Below, piece after piece: positions 24,492 to 35,516 of a stretch of DNA of 64,000 bases. Source of the DNA: Anodontia alba (lineage: Eukaryota > Mollusca > Bivalvia > Lucinida > Lucinidae). The stretch covers positions 82,446,308 to 82,510,307 of the forward strand of contig OZ024828.1 of the NCBI GenBank assembly GCA_964016985.1. Reading direction: 5' to 3'. The notes under the pieces were generated by a model that did not search any database, was not told the origin of the DNA, and saw only the letters and a list, made by a program, of their open reading frames with translations. The translations under genes and the position numbers were made by a program. Positions within the stretch are counted from its first letter, which is position 1. Each line of letters starts with the position of its first letter.

Positions 24492-25796
24492 CAGGGCTCG
24501 GGGAAAACTGGAAAAATAGCCGGTCTGGACCGAAATTAAGAATTCTGGACTGATTTCAAACACCCCGAAACGCTAATAAATCGGTCCAACAGGTTTGTGC
24601 CATGAACCCCATTTGTCCCCAACCAACCAATTTTCACGAATCAATGATGTCTAAAAAATCACAAACAGTCAAGTCTTCCCAAACTGACAACGTCTGCGCA
24701 CCTTTTAAATGCGATAGTACGGTAGTTAAAATGCTCTAAACGGTCATTTGACATGTATATTGGAGAGACAGATGAATAATGGCAACCTACCACAGCACAA
24801 ATTAATTACGTCATTATCCAAACATTGTCAAAAAATCAACACTTCACTGACCTTTGTGCGGTAAACAAGCGATTAACACGAATCATCAGTAACGGTAGTC
24901 TGATAATTAATCCGTTTGTGTGACACGTGTGAATACACTGAGACTGCAAAACATCCAGGTGCAGTCAGTGTGTCCAAAAGATCAAAGGCCGCTTTACTGA
25001 GAGTGATAAAAGAATGCACCGCTTGAACGCACCCATTTTCTTCCTCTTCTTTTTTGTTTTAATTAACACGGTTTGTCGGTCCCAGATTTGATAAATTAAT
25101 TCCCAAACCGTGTATTTCCTGATCAGATGTCGCATACAACGGCGTCTGATCTGGGTATTATTGATTGCTCCTTTTATTTTTTTATTTTTTATTTTTTTTT
25201 ATTTTTTTTTGTTGTTGTTGTTGATTGCCGTAACACGCGAGTATAATTCAAGGTAGATTTCACAGTAAAAATAATGCACCACTTGCGCTAGACAAGACTG
25301 GTCAGTGCTTAAAATTTAAGCTGTCTGGTCAGATCTTGAAACATTGAAAACTGCAAAACAGCCCGTGGCGCAGGCCTTTTTTTTATTAGACCTAATTAGG
25401 TCCATGAAAGTCGTTTTGTTCCATCTCTCCTGTTTCCCGCCGTCTTTGCGCTTATACAAAACGGGAATCAGTTGTTTATAAATAGTTTAGGAAAACCCTG
25501 CGGAGGTGGAAATAACAACAAAACCGTTTTTTGTTTTGTTTTGTTTTTTTTTCTTTCTTTTTACATATCTGACTTTATTTATTGATGATGCCAGCTTTGA
25601 TCATGCTCGTTATACCCGGACTTCCGTCATATAACAGAGCTGAGGTGTATTATTTAAAAGGAGTTATAGGACTGCCAGTTGTCATTAGTTTTCGTGACTG
25701 GTGATATATACATTTTTTTTTTTTGAAATGGGGCTCATTGATGACGTCATCATCATCGGCTGGACCGATTCAGATTTCAAAATTTCCAGAGCCCTG
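24492..25796. mobile_element. hAT-type non-autonomous transposon
   Basis: The ends CAGGGCTCGGGGAAAA and TTTCCAGAGCCCTG are imperfect inverted repeats with the CAGGG start typical of hAT elements. They are flanked by a perfect 8-bp duplication ctggggcc at 24484-24491 and 25797-25804. Length 1305. No transposase is encoded; the interior carries T-rich runs near 25165-25215 and 25525-25560. Compared with the relative at 16071 it holds an extra ~280 bases near 24990-25285, with its own small inverted repeat (agatttgataaattaattcc). Confidence 0.88.
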
Positions 25797-25804
25797 CTGG
25801 GGCC

Positions 25805-26010
25805 TCTTTATAAGACTGCAGATATAATATGGCTTAAAAGTGGACCCCAAAAGTGTTTTTTTTTATCCAAACAAAAATGTATAGATTATATAGAAAAATG
25901 ACCATTTATGGTCATTTTTCTATATAATCTATACATTTTTGTTTGGATACAACACAGTTGTTTAGATAACACGATTTGTGCTTTGGATTCCAGCAATAGT
26001 ATTATAAAAA
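25805..26010. mobile_element. Palindromic MITE (M7)
   Basis: Begins tctttataagactgcag directly after the hAT duplication and has a perfect core: tgtatagattatatagaaaa and its complement around gaccatttatggtc. The hAT element therefore inserted at or near the left edge of this MITE. Confidence 0.8.
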
Positions 26011-26490
26011 GTTTGTAGTGTATAGAAACCCACACAGTACCCCACATTACATAAGCAGAAAACAAAGACCCAGAACAGCCGATATAGCTGTATAGACTGG
26101 TTTTTCTTCACTATTCACTTTCTAATTAACATACAGGTCTAGATGAGAGATGTATCTAGATGAATTACCCAGGCTTTTTAACTGAAATACAGCTTGAGAT
26201 AAGAGATAAGCCATATACGTATTTGTCTTATTTCTGCATGAAAACACATTGTGGATACTCATTAGAAATGCCACAAAGTTATTGGTTTTATCCTGTATGC
26301 ATGTGTTGTAAAGATGCCTTTCTTCACAGCCCATAGTTGAAATACTATATTTAACAATGAATGATATGAATTCTAGTATGAAAGTACAATGTGCATAGGC
26401 GTAGTGCTCTTTACACTCATTATGCATGTGAGTAAGGAAAATAAATACAAAAAAGACGGATCACAGAACAAAATGTTTTCCTCCTTCATC
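26010..26490. other. Intergenic DNA with an M6 half arm
   Basis: A single M6 left arm (cttatttctgcatgaaaaca, then cattgtggatactcattag) lies at 26228-26270. Nothing else is recognised. Confidence 0.4.
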
Positions 26491-26493
26491 ATT

Positions 26494-26560
26494 GGGGCTA
26501 CTCTTAAAGGAAAGAATTTGCTCCCTTTGGGAGCAAATTCTTCTTTTTAAGAGTAGCCCC
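26494..26560. repeat. Near-perfect hairpin, ctactcttaaaggaaag family
   Basis: ggggctactcttaaaggaaa / tttttaagagtagcccc with tip gctccctttgggagc. One mismatch region in 33-base arms. This is the full form of the half units at 21890-22130 and 4805. Confidence 0.85.
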
Positions 26561-26945
26561 TATTTTGGAAGCAATACTAGGTAAATTGTTTTTAGATTTT
26601 CTGGTTGGGCTTAAAAATAATTTTGTTCTGGCTATGCCATTGGTGTGTAATAGAGTTTGGCTTTCATGGTAGTTCTGCTAAGGAGCTACTTAAGGTTTTA
26701 TATTGATAAGCTTTATTTGACAACATATGAATTCCAGTATGAAAGTGTGGTACATGTATGTCTGAGACTAGCACATAATATCATCAGTAATTTTTAATTC
26801 TTCATTTGTTCTCTTTCACTTTTGTATTTTGACATGGTCAATATTTCAGAAGCAAGCTTGACAACTTTTTTCAGTTAAGGATGCTTTGAATAACTGTGTC
26901 CCCTGATTGTAAGCAATGTTACCTGTATTTGTGCATGGAAGTGTC

Positions 26946-27173
26946 CAGGGCCCAGTTGTTCAAAGCTAACAATGTATTTAGTTAACGATACATTAAAATT
27001 TTAATCGAGTGATACGCAAATATGCTGAAATTTTTTGCTGAAAAAATGTGAAGGCTACTCACATTTTTTCAGCAAAAAATATCAGAATATTATGTATTGA
27101 ATCCACTAAAACAGTTAAGGAAATGACCCTTAACAAGCTCGTTAAACTAATGATGCTTTGAACAACTGGGCCC
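26946..27173. mobile_element. M5 MITE, complete ends
   Basis: cagggcccagttgttcaaag and ctttgaacaactgggcccag. The inner hairpin is reduced to atgtgaaggctactcacat. Confidence 0.85.
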
Positions 27174-27175
27174 AG

Positions 27176-27225
27176 GTGGCCAAGTGGTAAACAATCACAG
27201 GTTAGAATCTCGCTGGAGGCGGAAT
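27176..27225 (+). mobile_element. Possible decayed tRNA-type SINE head
   Basis: ggtggccaagtggtaaac resembles an A box and aggttagaatctcg a B box at tRNA-like spacing. No known SINE body follows, so this is a weak call. Confidence 0.25.
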
Positions 27226-27677
27226 TCAGCTCATGACTGTATGGCAGCTCATTGCACAGAGCCTATCATTATCACCCTTCCATCATCTCAATATAGCTTA
27301 AAGAATGTTTAAAGGGACATAAACTCACCATCATCATACATTCATGCATAGAATATCATGAAACCAGTATCAATATTTTTCCTGTGGATGCACTGTAGTT
27401 TTGATGTAAATACACCTTTCCTGGTTATGGTAAAATGAACTTACTAAACCACACTAACATATGAACATCACACACATATGCTTACCTGTAGTGTTTTACC
27501 CAGCATTCTCATTCAGAAGTGGACTGTACAAAACCTTCATAGCTCTTGATAAGGTGCTTTTTTTTTCTCTCAACCAAAAAGTATTGATATTTCTATAATT
27601 TCCCCACTAAAAAAACATGTTGTTTGTATTCATTAGAAGCACCCTACTGCTTCTGATGAGTACCTTCAACATTATAC

Positions 27678-27810
27678 AGTTGATGCATTCTTTTGAGGTT
27701 AACATCAGGAATTGTGAACCTGAGGAAGTGATGTTCACTTGGCTTTGCCTCGGTGAACATCACTTTCATGGGTTGACACAAATCCTCATGTTAACCTCAA
27801 CAGACTGCAT
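27678..27810. mobile_element. Foldback element
   Basis: ttgaggttaacatcaggaat / atcctcatgttaacctcaac, with an inner stem aagtgatgttcac / gtgaacatcactt and tip ttggctttgcctcg. Confidence 0.75.
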
Positions 27811-27825
27811 CATTTGTTTTGTTAT

Positions 27826-27981
27826 ATGACTATTTTTAGCTGTCTGGCAGCAGTAACAAAAGTGATGTTGATCAGTCCTTGACCTTAGCCAGACTATTTT
27901 GTTTTATGACTATTTTTAGCTGTCTGGCAGCAGTGACAAAAGTGATGTTGACCAGTCCTTGACATTAGGCAAGCTATTTTA
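27826..27981. repeat. 80-bp direct duplication
   Basis: tatgactatttttagctgtc...ggcagcagtaacaaaagtga occurs twice with an 80-base step and a few substitutions. Neither copy is convincingly coding. Confidence 0.8.
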
Positions 27982-28111
27982 ACAAGCAGCAGCTAATTTG
28001 AGCGAATATCAGGATTTGTAAAAACCTGTTTAGTATTACAGTTAGTTTCAGCCAATCAGAGAAGGCCTTTGCTGGCAGTCCTATAACAAATATTTTTGTG
28101 GAGAAGTTTAT

Positions 28112-28342
28112 CTGGGCCCAGTTGTTCAAAGCATCATTAGCTTAACTCGTTAAGGGTCATTTCGTTAACAGTTTTAGTAGATTCAATATACAATATTCTG
28201 AAAAAATGTGAGTAGCTTTTGCACTGCAAAAGCTACTCACATTTTTTCAGCAAAAATTTTCAGCACAATTGCGTATCACTCAATGTAAATCTTAACGAAT
28301 CGTTAATTAACGACATCGTTAGCTTTGAACAACTGGGCCCTG
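28112..28342. mobile_element. M5 MITE, complete
   Basis: ctgggcccagttgttcaaag at the left, tttgaacaactgggccct at the right, and the perfect inner hairpin gtagcttttgcactgcaaaagctac. Confidence 0.87.
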
Positions 28343-28639
28343 AATACCACTCTTCTCAGGAGCTATGACCTTTATCCTGATGAATTTGAATATCAGCAGA
28401 CAGCATCAAAAAACGTTTGTTTGTTTTTTTCTTCCTGAGATGATTCCATGACTGAAATATTGATGACAGAGCCATTAAACCTCAACTCAAACAATTTGTT
28501 TTGAAAAAATAGGGCTTGACATTTTATTCAGATTATCTCAGTACTAGGGCTGGACAATTCATTAAGATTTTCTATGGTGGAGACAATTTGGATAAAAAGT
28601 CTACCCTTATATTCAAGGAAAATAAAAGTAAAAGCTGAG

Positions 28640-28866
28640 TTAACTCATTGTTGTCTGGAGACCCCTAAAAGGGTAATTGGCAAACAGTGCATACCCAGAT
28701 CAGATGCCATGCCATGCAGCATCTGATCAGGGTGTCCATGGTTTGTGTATAGTTTAACCATTTTTCTGTCAGAATATCTAAATCACACAGCCAGACATAC
28801 CTAAAATCAAAATTAGAAAGACTCTTCCAATTCATGGGGGAATTCATTCAGTCTCCAATGGGTTAA
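28640..28866. mobile_element. M1e hairpin MITE
   Basis: ttaactcattgttgtctgg at the left and ctccaatgggttaa at the right. The core cccagatcagatgccatg pairs with catgcagcatctgatcaggg. Its right TTAA (28863-28866) is shared with the M4 element that follows. Confidence 0.78.
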
Positions 28867-29060
28867 CCTTTAAAGTGCTAAACACAACTGCAGCAGATGA
28901 CATTATATATATATATTGTTAATAATAAGCAATGGCATTTCATGTGAATCGTGAAATGCCAAGTCTTATTTTCTCTGAAAACTAATACTGCATGTAATAA
29001 TAATAATAAAAAAATAGAATGTCATTTGTTACATTTTTACTTAGTGCTTTACTCTTTCAT
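28863..29060. mobile_element. M4 MITE
   Basis: ttaacctttaaagtgctaaa at the left. The arms gcatttcatgtgaatcgtg and gtgaaatgccaagtctta are partly deleted, and the tail gaatgtcatttgttacat matches the family. Confidence 0.65.
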
Positions 29061-29124
29061 CCCTATGTTTCTGAAGTTGCTTTTTCCATCTTTGAATTTG
29101 GACATGTCCACTGTTGCAAATGAG

Positions 29125-29240
29125 GTGCCAGTCAAAAACCAAACACAGAATGACAAACAGTGTAACTTGTGATGAGATGGCTCTTTGTGAGCGAGTTTGC
29201 TTGTAAGCCATCTCATTTGGACCTATGTTGTTTGCAAAGG
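29125..29240. mobile_element. Hairpin MITE core, GAGATGGCTC tip
   Basis: gacaaacagtgtaacttgtg, gatgagatggctc, then aagccatctcatttgg and acctatgttgtttgc. The outer arms match the CAAACAGTG family. Confidence 0.6.
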
Positions 29241-29369
29241 TATTTGTTTTGGTCTGCAGGGATAAAAGGATTAAAGGTTAAATGGAAATATCATGCCTTA
29301 TTTGGAGGGAAAAAAAAAATTTTAAAATGTCTGCAGTTATTTGAATTCAGTATACCTGTTTAATTTCCC

Positions 29370-29704
29370 CTAAGTACTGGGATAGACAGAACAGAAAAAA
29401 AAATTGCAGACCCTGTTCAGATGCTGCAGCATGTTTGCATTTTATCCAGTAGGTTTTTGAACACTTCAACACTTGTTTACATTTAATTTCTAGTAAGGGT
29501 AGGAGTTATGGTATCCCAATATTTGTGGTAAATATAGTATGATAAGTGTCCTAAAATTTCGTACACTAATTTTTTTTTGACAAAATGCATATGCAAACAA
29601 TGCATACCAAGATCAGGAGCAGTCTGATCAGGGTCTACTTTGTTTGCCATTCCACCAAGTGTTTTGTGAAAGAAACAATTTTAGGACATTTACCATGCTA
29701 AAAG
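29370..29704. mobile_element. CAAACAGTG-family MITE, decayed
   Basis: gactgggatagacag-like start, a first core with one arm left (gatgctgcagcatg), and a second core gatcaggagcagtctgatc with gtctactttgtttgccatt. It ends caattttaggacatttacc, the site that is split by the DIRS-like element at 53916. Confidence 0.6.
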
Positions 29705-29901
29705 TTAACCCTTCTCTTGCTGAACACGATATGCCCAGTCTTAGCAAACAGTGTAGATCTGAAGAAGCCAACTGATCTGGATCTGCACTGTTTGTCATTA
29801 AATATGTGAATTTCTATGAAAAACCTGGATGAAGTAATCTGATTGGCTGGAAATTAGAAGTGGGCTTGGCATCTTAATTTATTCAGCAGGGCAAGGGTTA
29901 A
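29705..29901. mobile_element. M1 hairpin MITE with arm deletion
   Basis: TTAA at both ends. The left hairpin arm has lost about 16 bases (gtgtagatctgaagaagcc), so the core pairs only partly. Confidence 0.82.
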
Positions 29902-29984
29902 AATGTTCTTAGTCTATGCAACAGTCATGTAGTTCAATCAGATTGCCTTTCATATATCAGGAGAAGGTTATAAATGGGGGGATA

Positions 29985-30105
29985 TTTGTTTAATTTTGCA
30001 CAAAACAAATCATGTCAGTACATATACTCACATGAATTGCCTTGTCAAGGCAATTTCAGTGAGTATTCACAAGATTATTTTGTTTGGTGCAAAAAGAACA
30101 AAAAT
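29985..30105. mobile_element. Palindromic repeat
   Basis: ttgcacaaaacaaatcatgt / ttattttgtttggtgcaa with inner tip aattgccttgtcaaggcaatt. Confidence 0.7.
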
Positions 30106-30424
30106 CTTCTTTAAAATATTCCCTTATTATGGGGCTATCATATTAGTGTTTCATGATCAAATGTACAAAACTTTATTGGCTGTGTGGATCAAATATGTTT
30201 GAGTGCAAGCTTGAAATCGGTGACATTTATTGTACTTATTTTATTTTGTTTTTTGGCTGATTGGATTCAAACTGCTTCATTACAAATGGATAATATGATA
30301 CACTGAACTGTGTGTGACATTGTGAATTGTTGTGCAAGGCATGGTCTTAATATGTCTAGTATTCAAAAAAAGAGTTCCAAGTGAAGGTTTTATGGGTTTT
30401 TTCCATGGTGTATGAAATAACTAT

Positions 30425-30646
30425 CTGGGCCCAGTTGTTCAAAGCATCGTTAGCTTAACGAGCTCGTTAGTGGCCAAAATGTTAACTGTTCTAGTAAGTA
30501 CAATATGTAATTCACGGGTATTTTTGCTGAAAAAATGTGAGTAGCTTTTTTCAGCAAAAATATTAGCCCACATGCCATATTTGATGATCAAAGTTTTAAC
30601 AATATGTTAAGTAACGACATTGTTAGTTTTGAACAACAGGACCCTC
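30425..30646. mobile_element. M5 MITE, shortened hairpin
   Basis: ctgggcccagttgttcaaag at the left and ttttgaacaacaggaccct at the right. The inner hairpin is cut to gaaaaaatgtgagtagctttttt. Confidence 0.8.
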
Positions 30647-30754
30647 TGCATTTATTTGTAGCTCTAGAGAAGATTTTTTTTTTGAACCAAAAAGAGACAA
30701 TATTTTTACTTATGATTTTTTGTCTGAAGTGATAATATCATACACAAATGTATA

Positions 30755-30875
30755 TGAAATTTAATATTTTTCCTATTTCCCAATAGAAACATGTGTTGTG
30801 GTTACTCATTAGAAGTGCCTTAGCTTCGAACAAGTAGCCACAACATACATTTTTATGAAGAAATAAAAAACTTAT
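30755..30875. mobile_element. M6 hairpin repeat, tip deleted
   Basis: agaaacatgtgttgtggtta against gccacaacatacatttt, with the tip reduced to gccttagcttcg. Confidence 0.6.
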
Positions 30876-31039
30876 TTATCGGGATACCCTCACTTATCTA
30901 GAGCAATGCTTATCAAAAAATTAAGACAACAGATTTGTAAAATTTTGTTCATTGGCTTCAAATGTAATGGGAAGCCCTATTTTCTTTGAAAATTACAAAA
31001 AAAAATCATATATATATGACTACAATATATTTTACAGTT

Positions 31040-31455
31040 AACCCATTTTAGTTGGGAAACCCACAAAAGGATAATTAGCAAACAGTGCAGACCCAGATCA
31101 GATGCCGGAAAATGCAGCATCTGATCAGGGTCTGCACTGCTTGCATTAAGTACAGGAATTTCTATGAAACTTAGTAGTAATTAAAACTAACCATACACAC
31201 TGCTATTAGCTATAGACCAGTCCAAAGAGTTGTGGCGGAAGAGTCTACTCGACGTAAATGCGTTATTGACTTGAATTAATTTTAGGCTCTCTGTAGATGA
31301 TAAACATTTTCCCATCAGGGAACAGCAAAGATCCCGACTGGCTTTTGTCATAAAGATCAGACAGACTGATCTTGTCTACATATATACAACCAGATCTGTC
31401 TTAAAAGACCACCCATGTTAAGTAGTCACCTCTATTAAAAGACCAATTACTTGAA
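31040..31455. mobile_element. M1e hairpin MITE followed by unassigned DNA
   Basis: ttaacccattttagttggga and the core cagacccagatcagatgcc / agcatctgatcagggtctgc are clear to about 31145. The rest holds an inverted gatcagacagactgatc and is not assigned. Confidence 0.55.
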
Positions 31456-31459
31456 TCCC

Positions 31460-31655
31460 TTAACACTTACCATGCTAAGGGCAGATTTAGCAGATGACAA
31501 ATCCCTGATTTTTTCTTATTTTTTGTAGAAAAAAGGAGCTGACACTTAGGAGACAATTTGCATGAAGTGTCAAATCCTATTTTCTAGTAAAAATAAGAAA
31601 AAATATTTCAAAATGTCATCCGCTGAAATTTTTACCCAGCATGCAAAGTGTTTAA
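31460..31655. mobile_element. M3 hairpin MITE
   Basis: ttaacacttaccatgctaag at the left and agcatgcaaagtgtttaa at the right. One copy of the inner arm (gacaatttgcatgaagtgtc) pairs with a partial partner. Confidence 0.7.
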
Positions 31656-31689
31656 GGAAGCTGAGTATTCATAAATAATCGCCTTTTTA

Positions 31690-31795
31690 TGTTTATTTCT
31701 GCACCAAAACAAATCTTGTGGGGTCACATTGGAATTACCTTTTCCCACAAGATATGCCTTATTGCAAAAATAACAAAAATTATTCTTTCACCTTT
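31690..31795. mobile_element. Palindromic repeat, decayed
   Basis: gcaccaaaacaaatcttgtg against cccacaagatatgcctta; the tip is lost. Confidence 0.5.
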
Positions 31796-31873
31796 GTAAT
31801 CACTTTATCTGGAGCTCTGTTAACCCCTTCATGTGTCAGTCACAACTGCAGCAGGACATTATATAGCGTTATT

Positions 31874-31998
31874 TACTATTGAGTCTTTGAATATGATGTT
31901 ATATCCACTTAAGAATACCAGTATTGACCGAGCTATCGCCTCGGTCAATATTTGTATTCTCCAGTGGATAGCAAATCATATTCAATGACTCAATAGTC
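31874..31998. mobile_element. Foldback element
   Basis: actattgagtctttgaatatg / catattcaatgactcaatagt, with inner stem accagtattgaccgagctat / gcctcggtcaatatttgtat. A clear hairpin of about 125 bases. Confidence 0.8.
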
Positions 31999-32107
31999 AA
32001 CAATTATTTTATAACATAATCAATGAATGGACTGATACGAAATACATGCTTTCATGTGATGTTCTAATTTTAGGTACACATATTCAATGGGGATATATGG
32101 GGAAAAA

Positions 32108-32702
32108 GCCGGCCTCAGTGGCTCTGTTGGATGCGCCGTCCGACTAGAGACCAGGAGGTCACGGGTTCAAACCCGCCCAGGTCGGCAACATTCTTTCGTG
32201 GAGATTGATCATGAAATATTTTCTATGGTCATTCTTTGTCAGTTTCTGGCAAAAGAATGTGCATGATACTGGTTAACCGCTTAGAGGACTAAGCCTGCAC
32301 AGTAAACGTGTGGCCGGCCTCGGTGGCTCAGTTGGATGCGCCGTCCGACTGGAGACCGGGAGGTCGCAGGTTTAACCCCCGCCGAGGTCGGCAACATTCT
32401 TTCGTGGAGATTGATCATGAAATATTTTCTACGCTCATTCTCTCCCTTCCGCTGATTCAAGAAGGGCAGTTGTCAGTTTCTGGCGAAAGAATGTGCACAA
32501 TATTGGTTAACCGCTTAGAGGACTAAGCCTGCCCAGTAAACGTGTGGTTAGGTAAACTGAGTGCGCTCGACATGACCCCATTGGGTTGACTGGGCCATAA
32601 AACCTCAACACAAACAAACAGTAAACGTGTGGTTAGGTAAACTGACTGCACTCGACATGACCCCATTGGGTTGACTGGGCAGTAAAACTTCAACACAAAC
32701 AA
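32108..32702 (+). mobile_element. S1 SINE interrupted by a younger S1 SINE
   Basis: The outer copy runs 32108-32313 and resumes at 32633-32702. Its A box reads TGGCTCTGTTGGATGCG. It lacks part of the body after ctatggtcattctt. The inner copy at 32314-32617 splits it. The outer copy is itself flanked by related tcaatgggg...aaaaa sequences (about 32088 and 32704), which look like its own target duplication. Confidence 0.9.
32314..32617 (+). mobile_element. S1 SINE nested inside another S1 SINE
   Basis: The head ccggcctcggtggctcag and a full body. The 15-base sequence acagtaaacgtgtgg lies on both sides (32299-32313 and 32618-32632) and is part of the host SINE, so it is a perfect target duplication. 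Confidence 0.94.
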
Positions 32703-32789
32703 AATCAATGGGGAAAAAAACCCGAGCCGGTGAACGTCAGTAATATTCACTGGACTGAAAACAGCCCTCAGCCAATGAGAAATTTTTAG

Positions 32790-33262
32790 GTTATATAATA
32801 ATTTGATTTTTTTTTTTTTCAGCAAAAATAAGGCTTGACATTTCATATGAATAGTCTGCCTATCAGATGATATACATGAAATGCCAAGTCTTATTTTCTC
32901 TGAAAAATATTTCTTTTAAAAACTAGACTATTGTCTGCAACAATTTTGATTTGCACCGTTACAAGTACAGCAGATGACATACTGATGATATTTTTTTATC
33001 TTTGATAGAAAATAGACTTTGACATTTCACATAAATTGTCTCCTAGGAAGACAATTGTTCTTATTTTTCTTAGAAAATAGGCTTTGATAGGAGACAATTT
33101 GCATGAAATGTCAAACCCCATTTTCTGGGAAAAGAGACAATTTGCATGAAATTTGCATGAAATATCAAAAGCTGTGTTATTGGGGAAAAAAAAAAAAAAA
33201 AAAAAATGTTTTGAAATGTCATCTGCTGAAATGTTCACCCAGCTTGTTAAGCCTTAAAGGTT
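32790..33262. mobile_element. M4 MITE followed by a scrambled M3 MITE
   Basis: M4 arms aaaataaggcttgacatttc / catgaaatgccaagtctta lie at 32820-32895. From about 32955 the M3 phrase gaaaatagrctttgacatttc and its partners occur several times in both directions, consistent with repeated internal duplication. The end is cccagcttgttaag. Confidence 0.6.
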
Positions 33263-33489
33263 TAACAGTGACTTGAATGAGAGTAAATGTTCAGTGATAT
33301 CTAAAAATGTTGTACAGAACAGGTGGGAAAGTAGAGAAAAATTGAAATGATTTATTTACTTTGTTAATTTGTTTTTTCTTTTATACTCATTACACATTTG
33401 ATTTCTTCTTGGCAATAAATGTGATGGCTCATCTATGTTTTAGCCTGTTTTTCTGTCACCCTAAATAATTTTATGTACTCTGGCTATTC

Positions 33490-33690
33490 AGACAGATATG
33501 CATGAGAAAACAACCAGTCTGATTGTCATGTATAAGAGTGTTCACCTTTGGATTAGGAATTTGTGGGTTCAGTCCCTATTTGGGTCCTACCTAAGATTTT
33601 ATAAAATTGGTATTTGCTGCTTTTTCCCTTGGCACTCAGCTTTGGAGGAAGAGCAAGCACTGGTCACTGATATCAGTATAACATGAGATA
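33490..33690 (+). mobile_element. S2 SINE, decayed
   Basis: Aligns with the S2 copy at 50103: a tRNA-like head (gtgttcacctttggattagg; gtgggttcagtccc), then ggtatttgctgctttttccct, ggcactcagctttgg and atcagtataacatga. Confidence 0.6.
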
Positions 33691-33949
33691 GTATCAGCTT
33701 ATCATCAAAACAGCAAAAAAGCTCATCAAAACAGCTCAAGAAAGCTATCAAAATAGTGATGTGTTTTGGGTTTCCTACTCATCGAAACTACAAAGAAATA
33801 TTGGGCAGTCATCTGTAAAATAAGAATGTTAATGCATTGAAAAACCATGTTCGATCACTATTATTGCATAAAAACTGAAAATATTTTGCGTTATTTCTTG
33901 CGTTGTTTTGTTTCGCCTTTTCACCGATGTTGTGTGAAAGCTATTTCCA

Positions 33950-34110
33950 CGGACTATGCTCGTTCTGGGGCAGGGCATTACACATCTCATGACAGCAGCA
34001 ATTCTGTGGCCCCTGTACGAGCATATTGAATATTGCGTAGCCGTGCATTAACAGCACGTGAATTGCCTTGTTAATACACGGCTTTTCGCCCGTTAATGCA
34101 CGGCTGTTAA
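33950..34110. mobile_element. Foldback element
   Basis: gtagccgtgcattaacagc faces gttaatgcacggctgtta; the middle holds a second pair gccttgttaatacacggc. The left part repeats tgctcgt and acgagca near 33957 and 34017. Confidence 0.6.
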
Positions 34111-34161
34111 TAATGTGCAACACTGCTTTTTATGCAATAACAATGGTGGGTGTACAAATAT

Positions 34162-34499
34162 TTAACCTAAACCCACTCTGTGCAAATTCAACAGACAACA
34201 AATTATGATATTTTACTAACTTTTCCTTCATTTGACATTCTATCACTACTGCTGGTTCAAAAAGAGATGTTTTCAGTTTCTTGCAAAAGAATGTGCACAA
34301 GCACTGGTTAACTGCTTAAAAGACTAAGCCTGTCCAGTAATAATGTGGTTAGGTAAATTGACTGGCTCAACATGACCATGAGTTTACTGGGCTGTTAAAC
34401 CTCAACATGAAATGCCAAACCCTTTTTTTTTCTGGGAAAATAAGAAAAAAATATTTCAAAATGTCATCTGAAATTTTTACCCAACATGCCAAGTGTTAA
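34162..34499. mobile_element. M3 MITE with an S1 SINE tail inside
   Basis: M3 left end ttaacctaaacccactctg, then a SINE tail at 34236-34406, then the M3 right arm ctgggaaaataagaaaaaaa to caacatgccaagtgttaa. The SINE tail interrupts the hairpin. Confidence 0.7.
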
Positions 34500-34615
34500 C
34501 CCTGTTTGTCATTAAATATGTGAATTTCTATGAAAAACCCGAATCAAGTAATCTGATTGGCTGGAAATTAGAAGTAGGTGTAGCATCTTAATTTATTCAG
34601 CATGACAAGGGTTAA
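34496..34615. mobile_element. Half M1 MITE between two TTAA
   Basis: Contains only the asymmetric arm (ctgtttgtcattaaatatg to cagcatgacaagggttaa). Its left TTAA is shared with the M3 element. The hairpin core is gone. Confidence 0.7.
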
Positions 34616-35040
34616 GGTAATTACAGTAAAACATCTGAGCCCCTTTAAGTAGAAATCAATCTTGGGATACATGTGATCCACATAGACCAAGACCAGTCTA
34701 CACATTGACACAGTCTGATCAGAGTCTATGGTGTTTGTTCATAGAATCTTCTAGGTTCACTCTTAAAACACCTGTCAAAAACCATCCATCAGTTTAAAGC
34801 ACTGCAGCATGTACCATACTGAAGTAGACTTCTTAAACATTTAGGACAAGTATGGTAAGGAGTTGAGGTCTAGTAAGGTTTCCAAATACTTAGGGTAAAT
34901 ACGGTAAGCAGATTTGGTTGACAAGTTATGTGCTAGAAATAGCAAACAGTGCGGATGAGGATAAAATGGCTCCTTTTTATCAGGGTCTTCACTGTTTACT
35001 CCAGCCATTGACTTATAAGCAAGTCCAAGGTCAGCCAAAG
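34616..35040. mobile_element. CAAACAGTG-family MITE fragments
   Basis: cagtctgatcagagtctatgg near 34707 and agcaaacagtgcggatgagg / atcagggtcttcactgttta near 34940-34996. Linkers carry agtatggtaaggagttgagg. Confidence 0.5.
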
Positions 35041-35269
35041 CAATTTGTGTACCGGTATTAAGAAGGATTTACATCCCTTGCATTGATGGAATGATGGAGA
35101 AAGGTACTTCTAAATAATACATATAATTCTGAGAAATGAAAATTAAGGAAATATCAAATTTTCTCTTGAGACTCTTCTAATCATGAATTTAAGAATCCTC
35201 TCAGTATGGCAATTCTAATGAGTATCACCAGAATTACCATATTTACCCTTACTGTATTTATATATGTAT

Positions 35270-35460
35270 TCGGACAGACAGGCCTGAGCAAACAGTGTAA
35301 ACCCAGATGAGATGCTGCAGAATGCAGTGCCTCATCAGGGTCTACACAGTTTGCCACTCATCCAGCAATTTTTAGACACAACATCAGGTAGTTTTTAGAA
35401 CAAGTATGGTAAAGAGTTGAGGTGTCCGAATACTTGGGGTAAATACGGTAATACTGGGAC
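35270..35460. mobile_element. Hairpin MITE, GATGCTGCAG tip type
   Basis: caggcctgagcaaacagtgt, ccagatgagatgctgcag, gcagtgcctcatcagggtct. The tail runs to ggggtaaatacggtaa. The tip reads GATGAGATG here while others read GATCAGATG, with a matching change in the facing arm (CTCATC). Confidence 0.7.
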
Positions 35461-35516
35461 ACTTAACCTCTTACTGAACTTCTTCTAAAGTTTGAATGCA
35501 GTGTTTACCCTTTGTT

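Noticed and set aside
27839..27981. Duplicated exon with a ttttag acceptor and LSGSSNKSDVDQS frame
   Set aside because: The two 80-bp copies differ by substitutions without a donor site or a partner exon; treated as a local duplication.
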